Part shown: positions 33,480-45,410 of the stretch, in pieces
How the letters are laid out: every line of letters starts with the position of its first letter
How positions within the stretch are numbered: the first letter of the stretch is position 1
Source: Lenzites betulinus
Taxonomy: Eukaryota > Basidiomycota > Agaricomycetes > Polyporales > Polyporaceae
Direction of reading: 5' to 3'
NCBI GenBank assembly: GCA_022264855.1
Contig: JABYQU010000020.1
Location: 372,001-436,000, forward strand
DNA: 64,000 nt
The notes under the pieces: model-generated
The model's input: the letters and a program-made list of their open reading frames with translations, nothing else
Told to the model about the DNA's origin: nothing
Database searches by the model: none
Position numbers and translations under genes: made by a program

Positions 33480-33900
33480 GGTGGACGCGGGAGGAGGGAG
33501 CAGGACACGAACGCTGCGGGCGCTATGCGCGTAGTGGGAGGCGCTCGGACGGTTTGCGCAGGGGGTGCGTGTGCATGCAGGCGCGAGCGGCGGCGGAGGG
33601 CAGAGCAAGCGGACAGAGTGGCAAGCAGGGCTCATCGCAGCAGGCAGTTGGCGGAGGCGGCGATCGAGCGCAGGCGGGGAGAGGCCAAGACTCGGCGAGA
33701 AAGAGAGCGCAGAGTGGGGGAGCGGCGATGGGCGCGGGGCGCGATCGAGTGCGTCCGCGCCAAAAACGCGGTCGAGCCGGGGGGACGCGGGGCGCGATCG
33801 GGCTCGCGGCGGGGGGAGTCGGTCGAACGCAGCCAGAGAGAGCGAGACGTGCAGAGCGAGAGGTGCAGAGGGCAGACTCGCTCGCGGCGGCTCTCTCGCA
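33480..33900 (+). repeat. Purine-rich tail of unit 1
   Basis: The plus strand is strongly enriched in G and A (GGAGAGGCCAAGACTCGG, AAAGAGAGCGCAGAGTGGGG). It ends at the unit junction, so it lies directly upstream of PTEN copy 2; the unit 2 counterpart (44848-45268) lies upstream of copy 3. PTEN copy 1 lacks it. Confidence 0.6.
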
Positions 33901-33924
33901 CAGCGCTTATTGCAATCGTTTACG

Positions 33925-33932
33925 TGACGTCA
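33925..33932. promoter_or_regulatory. CRE palindrome upstream of PTEN copy 2
   Basis: TGACGTCA, 110 nt before the ATG at 34043, conserved from copy 1. Confidence 0.5.
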
Positions 33933-34042
33933 TGGACCTCGAATGTGGATCTGCCATCATTGCGCTGAGCGACCAAAATCCCGAGGAAACGACGCTTGCA
34001 GCATACCACTACAAGAAACGACTCTTGTAACATACCATTCCA

Positions 34043-36651
34043 ATGGGAGACCTCATCCGACGTCTTGTGTCCGGAAACAAAGCGCGCTACAAGGATGAAC
34101 AACTCGACCTCGAGCTCGGTGAGTATTCGTATGAATGAGAGTGTGTGACTCTGACAGCGTACGCTTCCAGATCTCGTGTACATTACAGACCAGGTAATAG
34201 TCATGGGCTACCCCGCGGCTGGGATCGAGGGTTTCTACCGCAACCGCAGAGAGGACGCGAAGAAGTTTCTGGACCACCACCACGGCAAGAACTGCTGGGT
34301 ATTCAACTTCTGCCCCCTTATAGAGAACTCGTACCCCGACAGCGTATTCGAAGGCCGAGTGAGCCGATACCCATTTCCGGACCATCAGTGAGTGTATTCT
34401 TTGTGACTGAGCACATCTCTGCGACGCAGCACGCATATCCCCGCTCGACGAAACTCCCGCCACGAATAAACAGTGCCTCCGATCAGGCCGTTCATGCTTT
34501 CCAGCTGCTTGCAAATTGATAGACCGCACTCACTCGCGCGGAGCGGGCGTCGCGACGCGTATTTACCCGCGGTTCCCCTCCAGGACAGGCTTGGTCAGCG
34601 CCAGAACTGGACTCCTGTTGACAGCCTGGTTCTGAGGCTGGTTCAGGTCCTGGAGCCTGTTTGAAAAGGTATTGATCACATACAAAAGCAGCATAATACA
34701 GTGGCTATTCGAGCTTCGTTGTTGGAGCTCCAAGCCTGTCTCTGGCCCAGAAACAGGAAACCAGCTCTGGACCTGTTCCTACCCTGTTTTGGACCAGAAC
34801 CTGGGGCGATTGCTCGTCGTGAAAGCACCTCCACTGAAGTGCTTTGTCAAGTATTTCCTCTAAGCGGGATTCCGGACCAGAACCAGTCTGGTAACCAGGC
34901 TATCGACAGAAGTCCGGTTCCGGCGCTGTTCCAAGCCTATTCCAGGCCAGCATATGGGCCAATGCGCCTCGTGTGAGCGCAGTCTATCGTTTTGCAAGCA
35001 GTTGTCACATATGCATAATGAATATAGATTGACTGATGAGCACACGTCTTCGCAGCGCCCCGCCGCTCGCCATCCTGCCACTCGTGGCCAGGGAGATCCG
35101 TCTGTGGATTGATGGTGCGCCCGAGCGCGTTGCCGTGCTCCACTGCAAAGGTTAGTGCCCCCCCGCCGCAGTCCCCCGCGCACATACCTACAGTCCAAAT
35201 GCTGATGCCGCGGATTTGCAGCGGGCAAGGGCCGGTCAGGGACGATGGCGTGCTCGTACCTCCTCACTCTGGACGCCGCCCCAAGCGCGCCGAGCCTCGA
35301 CCGCAGCCGGACGGCGAAGGAGCGCGCGAAGAGCCGGGCGGAGCAGGTCATGAACGCGATGCCCGCTGACGAGGCCGCAGAGGTCGCAACGAGCGCGGAG
35401 AGCACGCCCGGGGACGACCCCATCAAACACGAGATAGCCACGGACGGCGCGCCGCCGTCGACGGAAGGGAAGACCGACGACGCGCCGGCGGGGAAGGACA
35501 CGGGGAACAGTCTCAGCCACGTCCTCGACCTGCACACGTCGCGGCGCATGAAGCGGCCGTCGTCGCCGTCGAAGAAGCTCAAGGCCGGCGTGAGCATTCC
35601 GAGCCAGCGCCGGTGGTTGTACTACTGGTCGCTCGCGCTCGCGCACCAGGCGCCGCCCGACTTCTGGTCCCTCGATCCCCAGGTGCTCGGGCGCCCGTCG
35701 CCGAAGGTGCGGCTCACGCAGATCAAGGTGCGGATGCGCGAGCTGTCCGGCCTGAAGACCAGCCTCGTCCGCGCTGTGAACACGTTCGTGGACACCGCGG
35801 GCCTGTCGAAGCGGACGGCAGCGACGAGGAGTGCTAGCCAAGTGTGGGCATCGCTGGCGCGCTACGACGACGACTTCGTCGGAACCCTGGAGGGATGGGA
35901 GCGGCATACAAGGGACGAGAGCGGCGCCATGGGCGTCGGGCGCAAGGGTGCCGACGTCGACCACATGGAGGGCGAGACGTTCGCCGATCTATTCCGGGAA
36001 GGCAAGTTCGACAGCAAGAAGATGGTGCGGAGCTTCGCCCGGATGGGCACACTGCAAGACGAGGATGTTCAGAAGGACGCCGACGAGGTCAGTGGCGGCG
36101 GGCGTCGCCAGCATGAAGTGTGCATCGCTGAGCATTTCTACAGGACGGGAAGATCGAAACGCTGTTGTTATGGCCCTTGACAGGCGACAAGTGGCAGCGC
36201 ATCCGCGATAACATCGAAGCCGAGGAGAAAGCCGCGCCCGGGAGCGCACCCAAGGTCGAGTCCGAAGACGCGTCCATCTACGACGCAACGCAGACGCTCA
36301 AGGGTGATGGTGGCGTCGTGCTCGACGCGCACCGCGAGCTGCGGGTCAAACTGTATCTCGGTCAGGTGAGCACGCGCGCGCATTGCCATCCGCCATCCGT
36401 CGCCGACGTTCTGACCATCCGCGCATCTGCCGTGCTGCGATCGCCAGGTCTTCACGGGCTGGTTCTGGTTTGTTCCCACCCGAGGCGGCGCGGCGCGGGT
36501 GCCCCTCGCCCCGACGCGGCCGGTGCCGGCGGGGCGCGTCGCCGTGACGGCAGGCGGGCGAGATTGCACCGTCGATATCGTCGTCGTAAGCTACCATATT
36601 CTCTCTCTATGGGAGTACCGCTCTCGTACTGTATTCGAGTGCAGCAGGTAG
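34043..36651 (+). CDS. PTEN-like phosphoinositide 3-phosphatase, copy 2, altered C-terminus
   Basis: Same six-exon structure and the same foreign C-terminal tail as copy 1, with stop at 36649-36651. The P-loop HCKAGKGRSGTMAC is intact. Differences from copy 1 are few: Cys for Tyr in GKNCWVF, Ile for Arg in CPLIENS, and Ala for Thr in RTAKERA; otherwise the C-terminal half is identical. The intron element is shorter by about 350 bp. The upstream DNA is the purine-rich tail of unit 1 instead of the F-box flank. All splice sites are kept, so it could be expressed. Confidence 0.86.
34502..35004. mobile_element. Inverted-repeat element in the PTEN intron, copy 2 (shortened)
   Basis: Same termini as 22884-23738, but one of the two internal repeats starting CTCCAGGACAGGCTTGG has been lost, consistent with recombination between them. 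Confidence 0.65.
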
Positions 36652-38984
36652 GTCTTTCTCTCTCGAAAGGAGTACGGGCTCAGAGGTAGGTCATTCTCTC
36701 TATTCGAGTGCAGCCCTCAGAGGTAGGTCGTTCTCTCGGTGTGGACTCGGCAAGTCTGCGTCTCGTCTTCGTTGTAGTAGGTAGCTGTATATTCAGCCGT
36801 TTGCGTCCTACGCCCCGCTATGTGCTGCAGGTCAGCGTGCGCCCCAGGTATGTCCTCGCTCGAGCCCCTGCCCCCCGGTGAGTCCTCCGCCTGCACCCGC
36901 GCCGATCGTCAGGGCTGATACGCCGCCAGATTCGCGACGCGCGATGCGCAATTCGCGTGTGGAGCGCCTGCCCCTCGGAGCGTCCTTGGATACCACACCC
37001 CGTCCCGGGCTGCTGGGTGCCGTGATCCCCACCGCCCTGGATCCTACGCCTGTACCGCACCCCCGCCTTCCACCCTCCTCGCTCGCTCCCCGTCCCGGAC
37101 GCCGCGTCAAGCGCGCTGGCTCTTATGGCCGAGGCTGGGTGGATGTGTCACGCTGCGTTTTGCGCCGCGACGCGTACCGTGCGCTTGCGTGTACCGCAGA
37201 TTCACGGTTAGTGTGCACCGTGACCACTTGGCTGCATTCCGCGCCGCCGCGCGTACCGTACACGCGTGCGTACCGCGAATTCGCGGCCGAAATAGTGGGT
37301 ACGTCCACACTCGCATTGGCGGCGATCGAGAGCTGATATATACACCTCCAGATTCCCGCCGCGTGATGCGCCGTTCGCGTGCGGAGCGCCCGCCGCTCGG
37401 AGTGTCCTTGGATACCGAGCACCTCCTCGGCCATTGGCGCTTCTTATGCCGCAATCGCCCCGGATCTGACGCCTGTAAGTACCGTGCCCCGTGCCCCACC
37501 CTCCTTGCTCGCTCTCCACCCCGGACGCTGCTTCAAGTGCACTCGCTCTTGGGCCCAGGCAGCGGGGATACATGGCGCTGCGTTCCGCGCCCCCGAGCGT
37601 ACCGTACACTTGTCTGTACCGCAAATTCGCGCGTGGATTAGTGTGCACCGGGACCGCTTGCTGCGTCAATCGGCACGCAATTGGCTACCATCATTCCGTC
37701 CCGCTCGGTGTGTCCCACGCAGGTACGTACCGGCGCCGCACGCTCAGCATGCACCCACAACAGGCACCCCGCCGCGGCCATCCTCGAGACCCTCTCAGGC
37801 AGCGCTGCATCGCGGTGCGAGCGTTCCTGTCATGCCGAGTGCCGAGTGCTTTCAGTGCGTTGCGTGCGCACTTTCCGTCACAAACTGACCATCTTGGACA
37901 CCAGATCTGGCAAGCAATGACGCGCGCGCAGCAAGCGCACCGTATCTCCTTCGATCTCGCTTCGCCTCGTTTGAGCCTGTCCCATCCGCGCACCAACCTC
38001 GTCGCTATGCCCTGCCGTGCACCGCATTCCGTACGCACTAGCTCGAGCCGACGACTCCGTGCCTGCCAAATCCGAGCCGATTCTCAACACACCGACCGTC
38101 CCCGGCTGCGATTGACTCTCCCCGCCATCCCCGCTGTACCGTGCAGCACACACTGGGCATGCCACACCCGGGCCCATCCCGGATACATTGGCGCGGTACC
38201 GTGAGGCATACATGGTTTGCACACAGAAGTAGTTCCAACAGGGGAAGGCCGCCGCCTGTGCGCCCTGTTGCATGCCCGCCCACCCTTCTCTACCACGCGT
38301 CGCCAGCCATCAGCAGTACGTACAGTGTTGTATCCTAGCGAGACGTCCCGTATTGACCTTCTGATGTCAGGCGCAGGCGCGGCGCAGTCCCGATTGTAGC
38401 AGCAAGCAGAGCAGCCGATGCATCACGGTACAGGGCGGGCGATCCATCGCGTACAGAGCATCCCGCCAATGGGGGCGCACTGGCGACGCCCGCACGATGG
38501 CATTGACATGTACCCGCGGACGGCGTGCTCTGCAGTGCGCGACTGCGTGCGGCAGCGTAGTGGAGCACCCACTCTGCCGCGACGTCGGCGCACTCTGCGC
38601 GCTGCACCGCGCGTGCCGCATGCTGTCCGAGTCGTTTCGTACAGACTATTCCGTACCGTACATGCATGTTCCGTGATGGCGGTTGCACAGGGATAGAGGC
38701 GTGCCGCGCGCCGCTGCAGCCGCGCAGTAGTAGTAACATGTACCTACGCGGTGTCCCACACAGTGTAGCACTCCGGCTATCGATCATGACAGTACTATAC
38801 TGGCCTGACAACCCGTGCAGGGAGGGATTGTTGGGCGGACGATGCCGTGCACACAACCGGCCTTCTCACTCTCAGGCTGATCATCCCTGTGCACGTTCCA
38901 TGCCCGGGAGGCCTTCGGGCCTCAGGCTCTCGAGTCCCCTGAGCTCCGAGCCCAAGCTACGATAGCAGCAAAACAGAACACTAT
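36652..38984. other. Gene-free part of unit 2
   Basis: Near-identical copy of 25386-27719, including the 421-bp degenerate duplication and the GAGGCC-TTCG-GGCCTC hairpin. No gene recognised. Confidence 0.6.
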
Positions 38985-39033
38985 TAATGCGCGGGTACTA
39001 TAGTACTCTCTACATCGACCGGGTGCACCATGC

Positions 39034-39695
39034 TCACCGGCGGCCGCCGCCGCGCGCCGCCATCTCGTCGTCGGCGAGCAGCTCAATTAGATCGTCCGGG
39101 TCCTCACCGTGGGACAGCCCACGCTGGGCGCGTGCCTCCGCCACCGCGCTCACCCACTTCTCCGACTAGGGGCCGTTCCGCTCGTACCGCGCAAGGAACC
39201 TCTCGGCCATAGCTGCATCGCGTGCCCGCCGCCGCTTGATATCTCCGCGGCCGAGGTTCGGCGGGATTCCCGCGTAGTTTGCACACGGCGCGAACAGCCA
39301 GCAGGTCCTTCGCCACGCGCGCGGCCCTGTTGGGCTCGGATGCGGGCACAAAACACAGCTTGCATGTCTGCCACAGCCCGAGCAGCGTCGAGACCCGCCG
39401 GAGCCCCGTCAACCCCGGCATTCTCAGGTTGGCGAAGGGGATGTCCTCTGGACAGCCGACGACCTCGAGGCCGTACTTGGTGTAGATGGTGTGGTGGTAG
39501 CCCCGTACCGTCCACCGCATGAAGGCGTCCTTGTTGCCTGTGTGCGCAGCTGGATAGCGGTACGCAGATCAGTCAGCGCACGCGCACACGGAGCGTAGAG
39601 TCTCACGACTCACCTATGGCCTTGGCCATCAGCTGGCGGAGGGTTGCGCAGAGCCGGATTTCGCGGCGCGCGAAGCTTCCGCGTTTTCGGGCCAT
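39034..39695 (-). pseudogene. Agaricomycete 'GWP' family hypothetical protein, unit 2 copy
   Basis: Counterpart of 27769-28380. ATG at 39695 starts MARKRGSFARREIRLCATLR. Exon 2 keeps the segment missing in unit 1 (DAFMRWTVRGYHHTIYTKYG, then EVVGCPEDIPFANLRM, where GWP has become GCP). Later a frameshift occurs near 39280-39290 and a stop codon (Lys AAG changed to TAG) falls after RYERNGP near 39165. The two copies are broken at different places, so each decayed independently after, or was exchanged differently during, the duplication. Confidence 0.55.
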
Positions 39696-40094
39696 GGCGG
39701 GATGGGGTCGCAGATAGGTGCGCGAGAGAATGCGGGTGGGACGAAGCTGGACGCGACCCGGATTAGCGTACTCGGGCGGGTTGTATCGACTGGCGCACTT
39801 ACTGTAGCTTGTGCTTGGGGAACGACTACCTCGCGCGCAGGTGAAGAGAAGAGCTATGAAGCTCAATGAGTACGGGTCGACTGGATACTGCTTACCTGAC
39901 AAAGATGCACGAGTTGTGCGAAGGAGGGAGCGTGCGCAGCCGCGCAGCGCACCGTAGTACTGCATTGTTTGCGCGTACAAGTCGGAGAGAGCGGCGCCAT
40001 CCTCATGTGGCTTGGTCGACTTGCGCCGCAGCCCCGCCTTGTGCACTGAGCCAGTCGGCAGCGCTCGCATCTCCGCTCGCTAGGCGAATATTTG

Positions 40095-43000
40095 CGTGGG
40101 GCTCGATGCTACTAACAACCGCCTATGCTAGGCGACGTCAGCATCGAAACCATCGGCCCATACCTCGTTCTCCTCGTTGGCCGGTGGGGCTGCCTTCCAC
40201 GCCGTCCGCTGTCGGTACCGCAACGAAAATATATTCGACTGCATATCATATTCGCCAGACTGCGCGGGACACCTTCGGCGGACGGTACCCATCGGGGCGT
40301 GCATCGTCGCCCGACGTCTCTACGTCGAGCGCCACAGCGAGCTCGACATGCGCCCCGGAGAACGCATTCGAAATCCTCCTGCGTGCGCTCGTCTTCTGCG
40401 CATCTGGTTGGAGGACGGCGGCCGCGAAGCGAGGACCCGATGGAGGGTGTCGAGGTACAACGCTAGCGCACGGCGTCGCGCCCTGCGTGGGTCCTGTCTC
40501 CTGGTTCCCCGCCCGCTGAAACGCGTTCGCGTCGCTTGTTGCGGGGCTCGCGACTGCATCCCTGCGCCGAGGGTACGGTCCCAGTCGTGGCGCGCCCTCG
40601 TTGGAGGGGCACGCGCATCGCAACCCGCACCGTGTTGCGTCGATGTAGATCTCGGCGGGGTGCGGCGAATGGGGATGCGCAGAGGAGCTGGCGCGGGTCT
40701 GTGCGTGCCGGCGGAGCATGGAGGGCATTGCTATTTGTCGGTGGTTGCTGTGCAACGCAAGCGAGGGTGCCCTAATGCGCAGAGAAGATCAGTACGTAGT
40801 CTGTACAGAGAGTGATGCGCATGCGCGGTGTGCTCACCTATTCCTCCCTCTCTGGCCGCCGCCGCGCAGGCCTGCGATGCGGTACGTGCATGGCCGTGCT
40901 CGCTGCCCCCACTGACATCGCGCACGCAGATAGCGACGACCATGCGCGGCACACCGTTTGTCGATGCGAGGAGCTCCAGGTGAGTGCAGGTGCGTGGAGT
41001 GCTTGCGACGTCATCTTGGGCGAGTCCCTCGCCTGCGCGGATGTTGCACGCACACTAACATACCCTCCTTGTAGCCCGACTGGCAATCGACATCCATGGA
41101 TGGCCCGGGGGGTCGCATCGCTCGACGGAGGTTGTCCTCTCGCACCCGGTGCGCACGCGCAAGACGACGCAAGTCGAGGGGCCCTATCGTAGAAGGGTGA
41201 GTGCGCGATCCGCCTACCTCCGACTCGACGACTTACCCTTGCACCATAGCATGCATCGCGCACTACGACATCTACGGTACACATCGGCGAGGCTCCCCAT
41301 GCGCACTGCGACGCGGACCGCGGTACCGCCACACGTACGTCACCGCCCGCGGCCGTCGATCGAGGGAGTTGGCGGGCGGCGCGCGTGCGGCTTGTGCTGG
41401 GAGCAGGCGACCAGGACGACGACGGGCGGTGTGCTGCGCGTCCGGGCACCACGGGCTCTGCTTTGTAGCTACATACGACATTGCGAACGGCCGAGAACGC
41501 GGTCTTGTGTGGCTGCCAGACGGAATCGCGTGCGCGGACGCGCAGCGGGCCACTAGGTGTTTGGTGTCGCTCCGGTGGGGTGCTTCAGTACGCATTCGCG
41601 GTACAAACATGGCCTTCGGGAGGCGTCCGCGGGCTTGCGCGGGCCGCCCTGGGTCCTTGTGTGCATGCCGGCTCCAAAGGCTGTCGCCGGCGCGTTCTTT
41701 CCCGGATTCGGTCGCACCTTCGTAGGCTGTTGCCGACGCTGCACGAGAGCTCGCGTGTCGAGACGCAGCGCTGCGGTAAGCGCGGTACAGCCATGACTTG
41801 CAATTCTTGGTCGAGTTCCGCATTAAGGCTCCCGGCCGCCGACGCAGTTCTTCTCCGGCGGACGTGCGACGTGGCGAGGTGTGGGCGGGCTGTACACAGC
41901 AGGGTGCGTGTCAAGTTGCGGGGCGCCGCGGGGACAGATGGGGACGGGACGGGGGAGTCTTTGCACACAGCCGTGAAAGGGCGCGGAGCGGGCACAACTT
42001 GTTTCTGCGCGGATCGGTCCGGAAGTCAATGTACGTATGTAGGCAGCGTATGCGAGTGTACTCACAAAGCAGCAAGACGGACGGACGCGAACCTGCAGCG
42101 CGATTTGCGATTTTCGGGGAACATCACTCAAAATGCGCGAAAATGTCGTTTTTACCATCTGCTCCGTTCGCGCTGTAAATCGGCGTGCACATGCGGCGGG
42201 TACAGCGCAGTGTACGTACGAGGTCGCAAAGCATGGGGACGCGAAGTGCGAGCGTGCCTCGCGACGTTCTGCACACGTCGCCGAAAATGAATGAACCCGA
42301 CCCCGTCTCCTGGTCGCCCGCACGCCGAAACGCATTCGCATCGCTTGTGACGGGGCCCGCACGCAGCCGCGTCCCTGCGCCGAGGGCGCGGTCCCACTGG
42401 CAGTCGTGGCGCGCCCTCGTTGGAGAGACACGCGCATCGCAACCCGCACCGTGTTGCGTCGATGCAGATCTCCGAGTCGGCGGGGTGCGGCGAATGCAGA
42501 TGCGCAATGGGCGGGCGCGGGTCTGTGCGTGCCGGCGGAGCACGGGAGGTGTGCCGTGTGTCGACGGTTGCCGTGCGACGCAAGCGAGGATGGCTTACGC
42601 GCGGCGAAGATCAGTACTTAGTCTGTATGGAGCGGGAGGCGCATGCGCGTTGTGCTCACCTTCCTCCCTCTTCTGCTGCCGCGTGCGGTACGTGCATGGC
42701 CGTCTTCGCTGATCCCGCTGACGTCGCGCGCGCAGACAGCGACGACCACGCGCCGTCCATCGACGCCGGAAGGAGCTCAAGGTGAGCACGGGTGCGTGGA
42801 GTGTTCGCGCCGTCGTCTCGGGCGAGTCCCTGGCCTGCGCGAATGTTTTACGCGAACTGACTTGCCCTCTCGTAGCCCTGCTTGCAATCGACGTCCATGG
42901 AGGGCCCGGGGGCTCGCATTCCTCGACGGCGGGCTTCCTCTCGCATCCGGGGCGCAGGCCGAAGACGTCGCGAGCCTGTCGTGGACGGGTGAGTGCGCGG

Positions 43001-44650
43001 CTCGCCTACCTCCGTCTCGATGACTTACCCATGCATCGTAGCACGTGTTGCACGCCGCGACGTCTGCGGTACGCATCAGCGAGGTTCCCTGTGCGCACTG
43101 CAACGTGGACCGCGGTACCGCCGCGCATCCGCCACGGTCCGCGGCCGTCGATCGACGCAGCAGGAGGGCCGCGCGCGCGCGGCTTGTGCAGAGAGCGGAC
43201 GACGAGGGCAACGGCGGGCAGTGTGGTGCGCATCGGACGCCATGTAGCTACGTATGTAGATCGCGGACGACCGGGGACGCGACGGGATGGCGGCCTTGGG
43301 TGGTTGCCAGACGGGATCGCGCACGCTTCGCGCAGCGGGCCACGGGGTATCGGTCGTCGCTCGGGTGCCTCGGCACGCATTCGCGGTACAAACGGGGCGG
43401 TCGGGAGGCGTGCATGGGCTTGCGCGCGCCGCTCTTGGTGCTTGTCTCCATGGCGGCCCCGCACGCTGTCGCCGGCGCGTTTCGGATCGAATTCGGCCGC
43501 GCCTTCGCGGTCTGGTGCCGACGGTGCACGAGAGCGTGTGTGCAGAGACGCAGAGCGGCGGTATGCGTGGTGCGGCCGCGAGTCGCGATTCTTGGTCGAT
43601 TTCCGCACTGAAGCGCCCAGGCGCCACCGCAGTTCTTGTCGGGAGGACGTGAGACACAGCGGGGCGTGGGCGGGCTGTACACGGCAGGGTGCGTGCGAGG
43701 TTGCGGGGCGCCGGGGTGCCAAGCGGGTGCGGCACGGGCGAGTCTTTGCACGTGGCCGTGAAATGGCGTGCAGTGGGCGCCATTCATTTCTGCACGGACC
43801 GTTACGGAAGTCAGTATGCGTATGTAGGGAGCGTATGCGAGTGTACGTACGAGACGGCGAGGCGGACGGACGCGAACTCCGAGTGCGATTCGCGATTTTC
43901 GGAGAATATCACTGGAAATTTGCGAAAATGTCATTTTTTACGATCTGCTCCGTTCGCGCTGTAAGTCGGCGTGCACATGCGGCGGGTATAGTGGAGTGTA
44001 CGTACGAGGTTTCCAGGCGTTGGGACGCAAAGTGCGAGCGCGACTCGCGACGTTCTGCGCATGTCGCCGAAAATGCATGAGAATGCAATGAAACCGCGCT
44101 GAAACATGGTGTTTTCAACTTGCTCCGTTCGGGCTGAAAATTGGCGTACGCTTGCGGTACGTTTCGGCGAGCGTAGTGATGCGGTTTCGGGGTGTGCGCG
44201 ATGCGACGAGGCCCGGCCGCGAGGCGAAGATGCCGTCGGGCTCTCTGTACATTGATAGTCAGTCGGCGGCGGGGCGGGACGTCTGGGCGCGAACGTACGA
44301 TGGTGGCACACGAGAACACCGTGCGAGGACGTCGCACGCGGGGCGCAATGTGCGGCAGAGGGGCGCGCGATGTGGGCGCAGGCTGCACGAGCGGCGCCTC
44401 CAAGTCCCTGTATGGACTGCCCGCGCTGGCGTTTTGGCGATGACTCTTGCTCGCGGCGCTGCGGGGATATTCGGTGTCGCTCGTGTCAGTCTCGGGTGGC
44501 TTTCTTGTGTGCCGCCGAGGGCTCGCCGTTCGCGGACGACTTGCAGACTGGAGTAGAAACCCAGTGAGTTCATCGGTACTTGTCCGGATAGCGCGTGGCG
44601 CAGATTGCAAGCGCAAATACTTACGAATGATGTCCTGCACTAGGACGTGG
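40095..44650. repeat. 1.8 kb tandem sub-repeats and monomers of unit 2
   Basis: Direct counterpart of 28730-33280, with two diverged 1.8 kb copies (anchor CCGTTCGCGCTGTAA at about 42165 and 43949) and the same satellite-like monomers (GAGTGTACGTACGAG at about 43840 and 43995). No supported gene. Confidence 0.62.
44370..44567 (+). CDS. Small cysteine-rich open frame, unit 2 copy, uncertain
   Basis: Identical to 33002-33199 (CMDCP...CSRRCGDIRCRSCQ). Same caveats: the whole block is identical between units, so conservation does not show selection. Confidence 0.25.
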   Translation: MWAQAARAAPPSPCMDCPRWRFGDDSCSRRCGDIRCRSCQSRVAFLCAAEGSPFADDLQTGVETQ

Positions 44651-44847
44651 CTGTGACAAATGCACGCAGGGGTTGTTGTGAACGTTGGCGAGAAGCAAGG
44701 ACGCGGGCGTCAGGCGTGGGATCCGAGTGCCAGTGAGGTTGAGGGCCGGGCTCTTCGCGCGCGTCTGCGTGTATCGCGGCGCTCGTGCGCATACACCGTG
44801 AAAACGTATGCTACTGTGACTATGCACATTCTACAAGTTTCAGTTGG

Positions 44848-45268
44848 GGTGGACGCGGGAGGAGGGAGCAGGACACGAACGCTGCGGGCGCTATGCGCGT
44901 AGTGGGAGGCGCTCGGACGGTTTGCGCAGGGGGTGCGTGTGCATGCAGGCGCGAGCGGCGGCGGAGGGCAGAGCAAGCGGACAGAGTGGCAAGCAGGGCT
45001 CATCGCAGCAGGCAGTTGGCGGAGGCGGCGATCGAGCGCAGGCGGGGAGAGGCCAAGACTCGGCGAGAAAGAGAGCGCAGAGTGGGGGAGCGGCGATGGG
45101 CGCGGGGCGCGATCGAGTGCGTCCGCGCCAAAAACGCGGTCGAGCCGGGGGGACGCGGGGCGCGATCGGGCTCGCGGCGGGGGGAGTCGGTCGAACGCAG
45201 CCAGAGAGAGCGAGACGTGCAGAGCGAGAGGTGCAGAGGGCAGACTCGCTCGCGGCGGCTCTCTCGCA
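44848..45268 (+). repeat. Purine-rich tail of unit 2
   Basis: Identical in content to 33480-33900; ends 142 bp upstream of the ATG of PTEN copy 3. Confidence 0.6.
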
Positions 45269-45292
45269 CAGCGCTTATTGCAATCGTTTACG

Positions 45293-45300
45293 TGACGTCA
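45293..45300. promoter_or_regulatory. CRE palindrome upstream of PTEN copy 3
   Basis: TGACGTCA, 110 nt before the ATG at 45411; third copy of the same site. Confidence 0.5.
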
Positions 45301-45410
45301 TGGACCTCGAATGTGGATCTGCCATCATTGCGCTGAGCGACCAAAATCCCGAGGAAACGACGCTTGCAGCATACCACTACAAGAAACGACTCTTGTAACA
45401 TACCATTCCA

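Larger units (their letters stand above)
22240..33900 (+). repeat. Tandem array unit 1 (about 11.7 kb)
   Basis: First of two long direct repeats. It begins at CAGCGCTTATT (22240-22250), the same 11 bases that begin the next units at 33901 and 45269. Content in order: CRE-like site, PTEN copy 1 with an inverted-repeat element in its intron, 2.3 kb without genes, a decayed minus-strand gene, 1.8 kb sub-repeats, satellite-like monomers and a purine-rich tail. Relative to unit 2 it has 42 extra bases after the start motif and about 350 extra bases inside the PTEN intron. Confidence 0.93.
33901..45268 (+). repeat. Tandem array unit 2 (11.4 kb)
   Basis: Direct copy of 22240-33900 with the same internal order. 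Long stretches are identical or nearly so (for example 36650-38960 against 25390-27700, and 42545-45268 against 31180-33900), separated by blocks that differ by roughly a tenth of their bases plus indels (38990-40450 and 41250-42530). Confidence 0.93.

Noticed and set aside
22240..45268. Repeat-induced point mutation (RIP) in the array
   Set aside because: The repeats are GC-rich and not enriched in TpA, and the PTEN frames are intact, which is the opposite of RIP.
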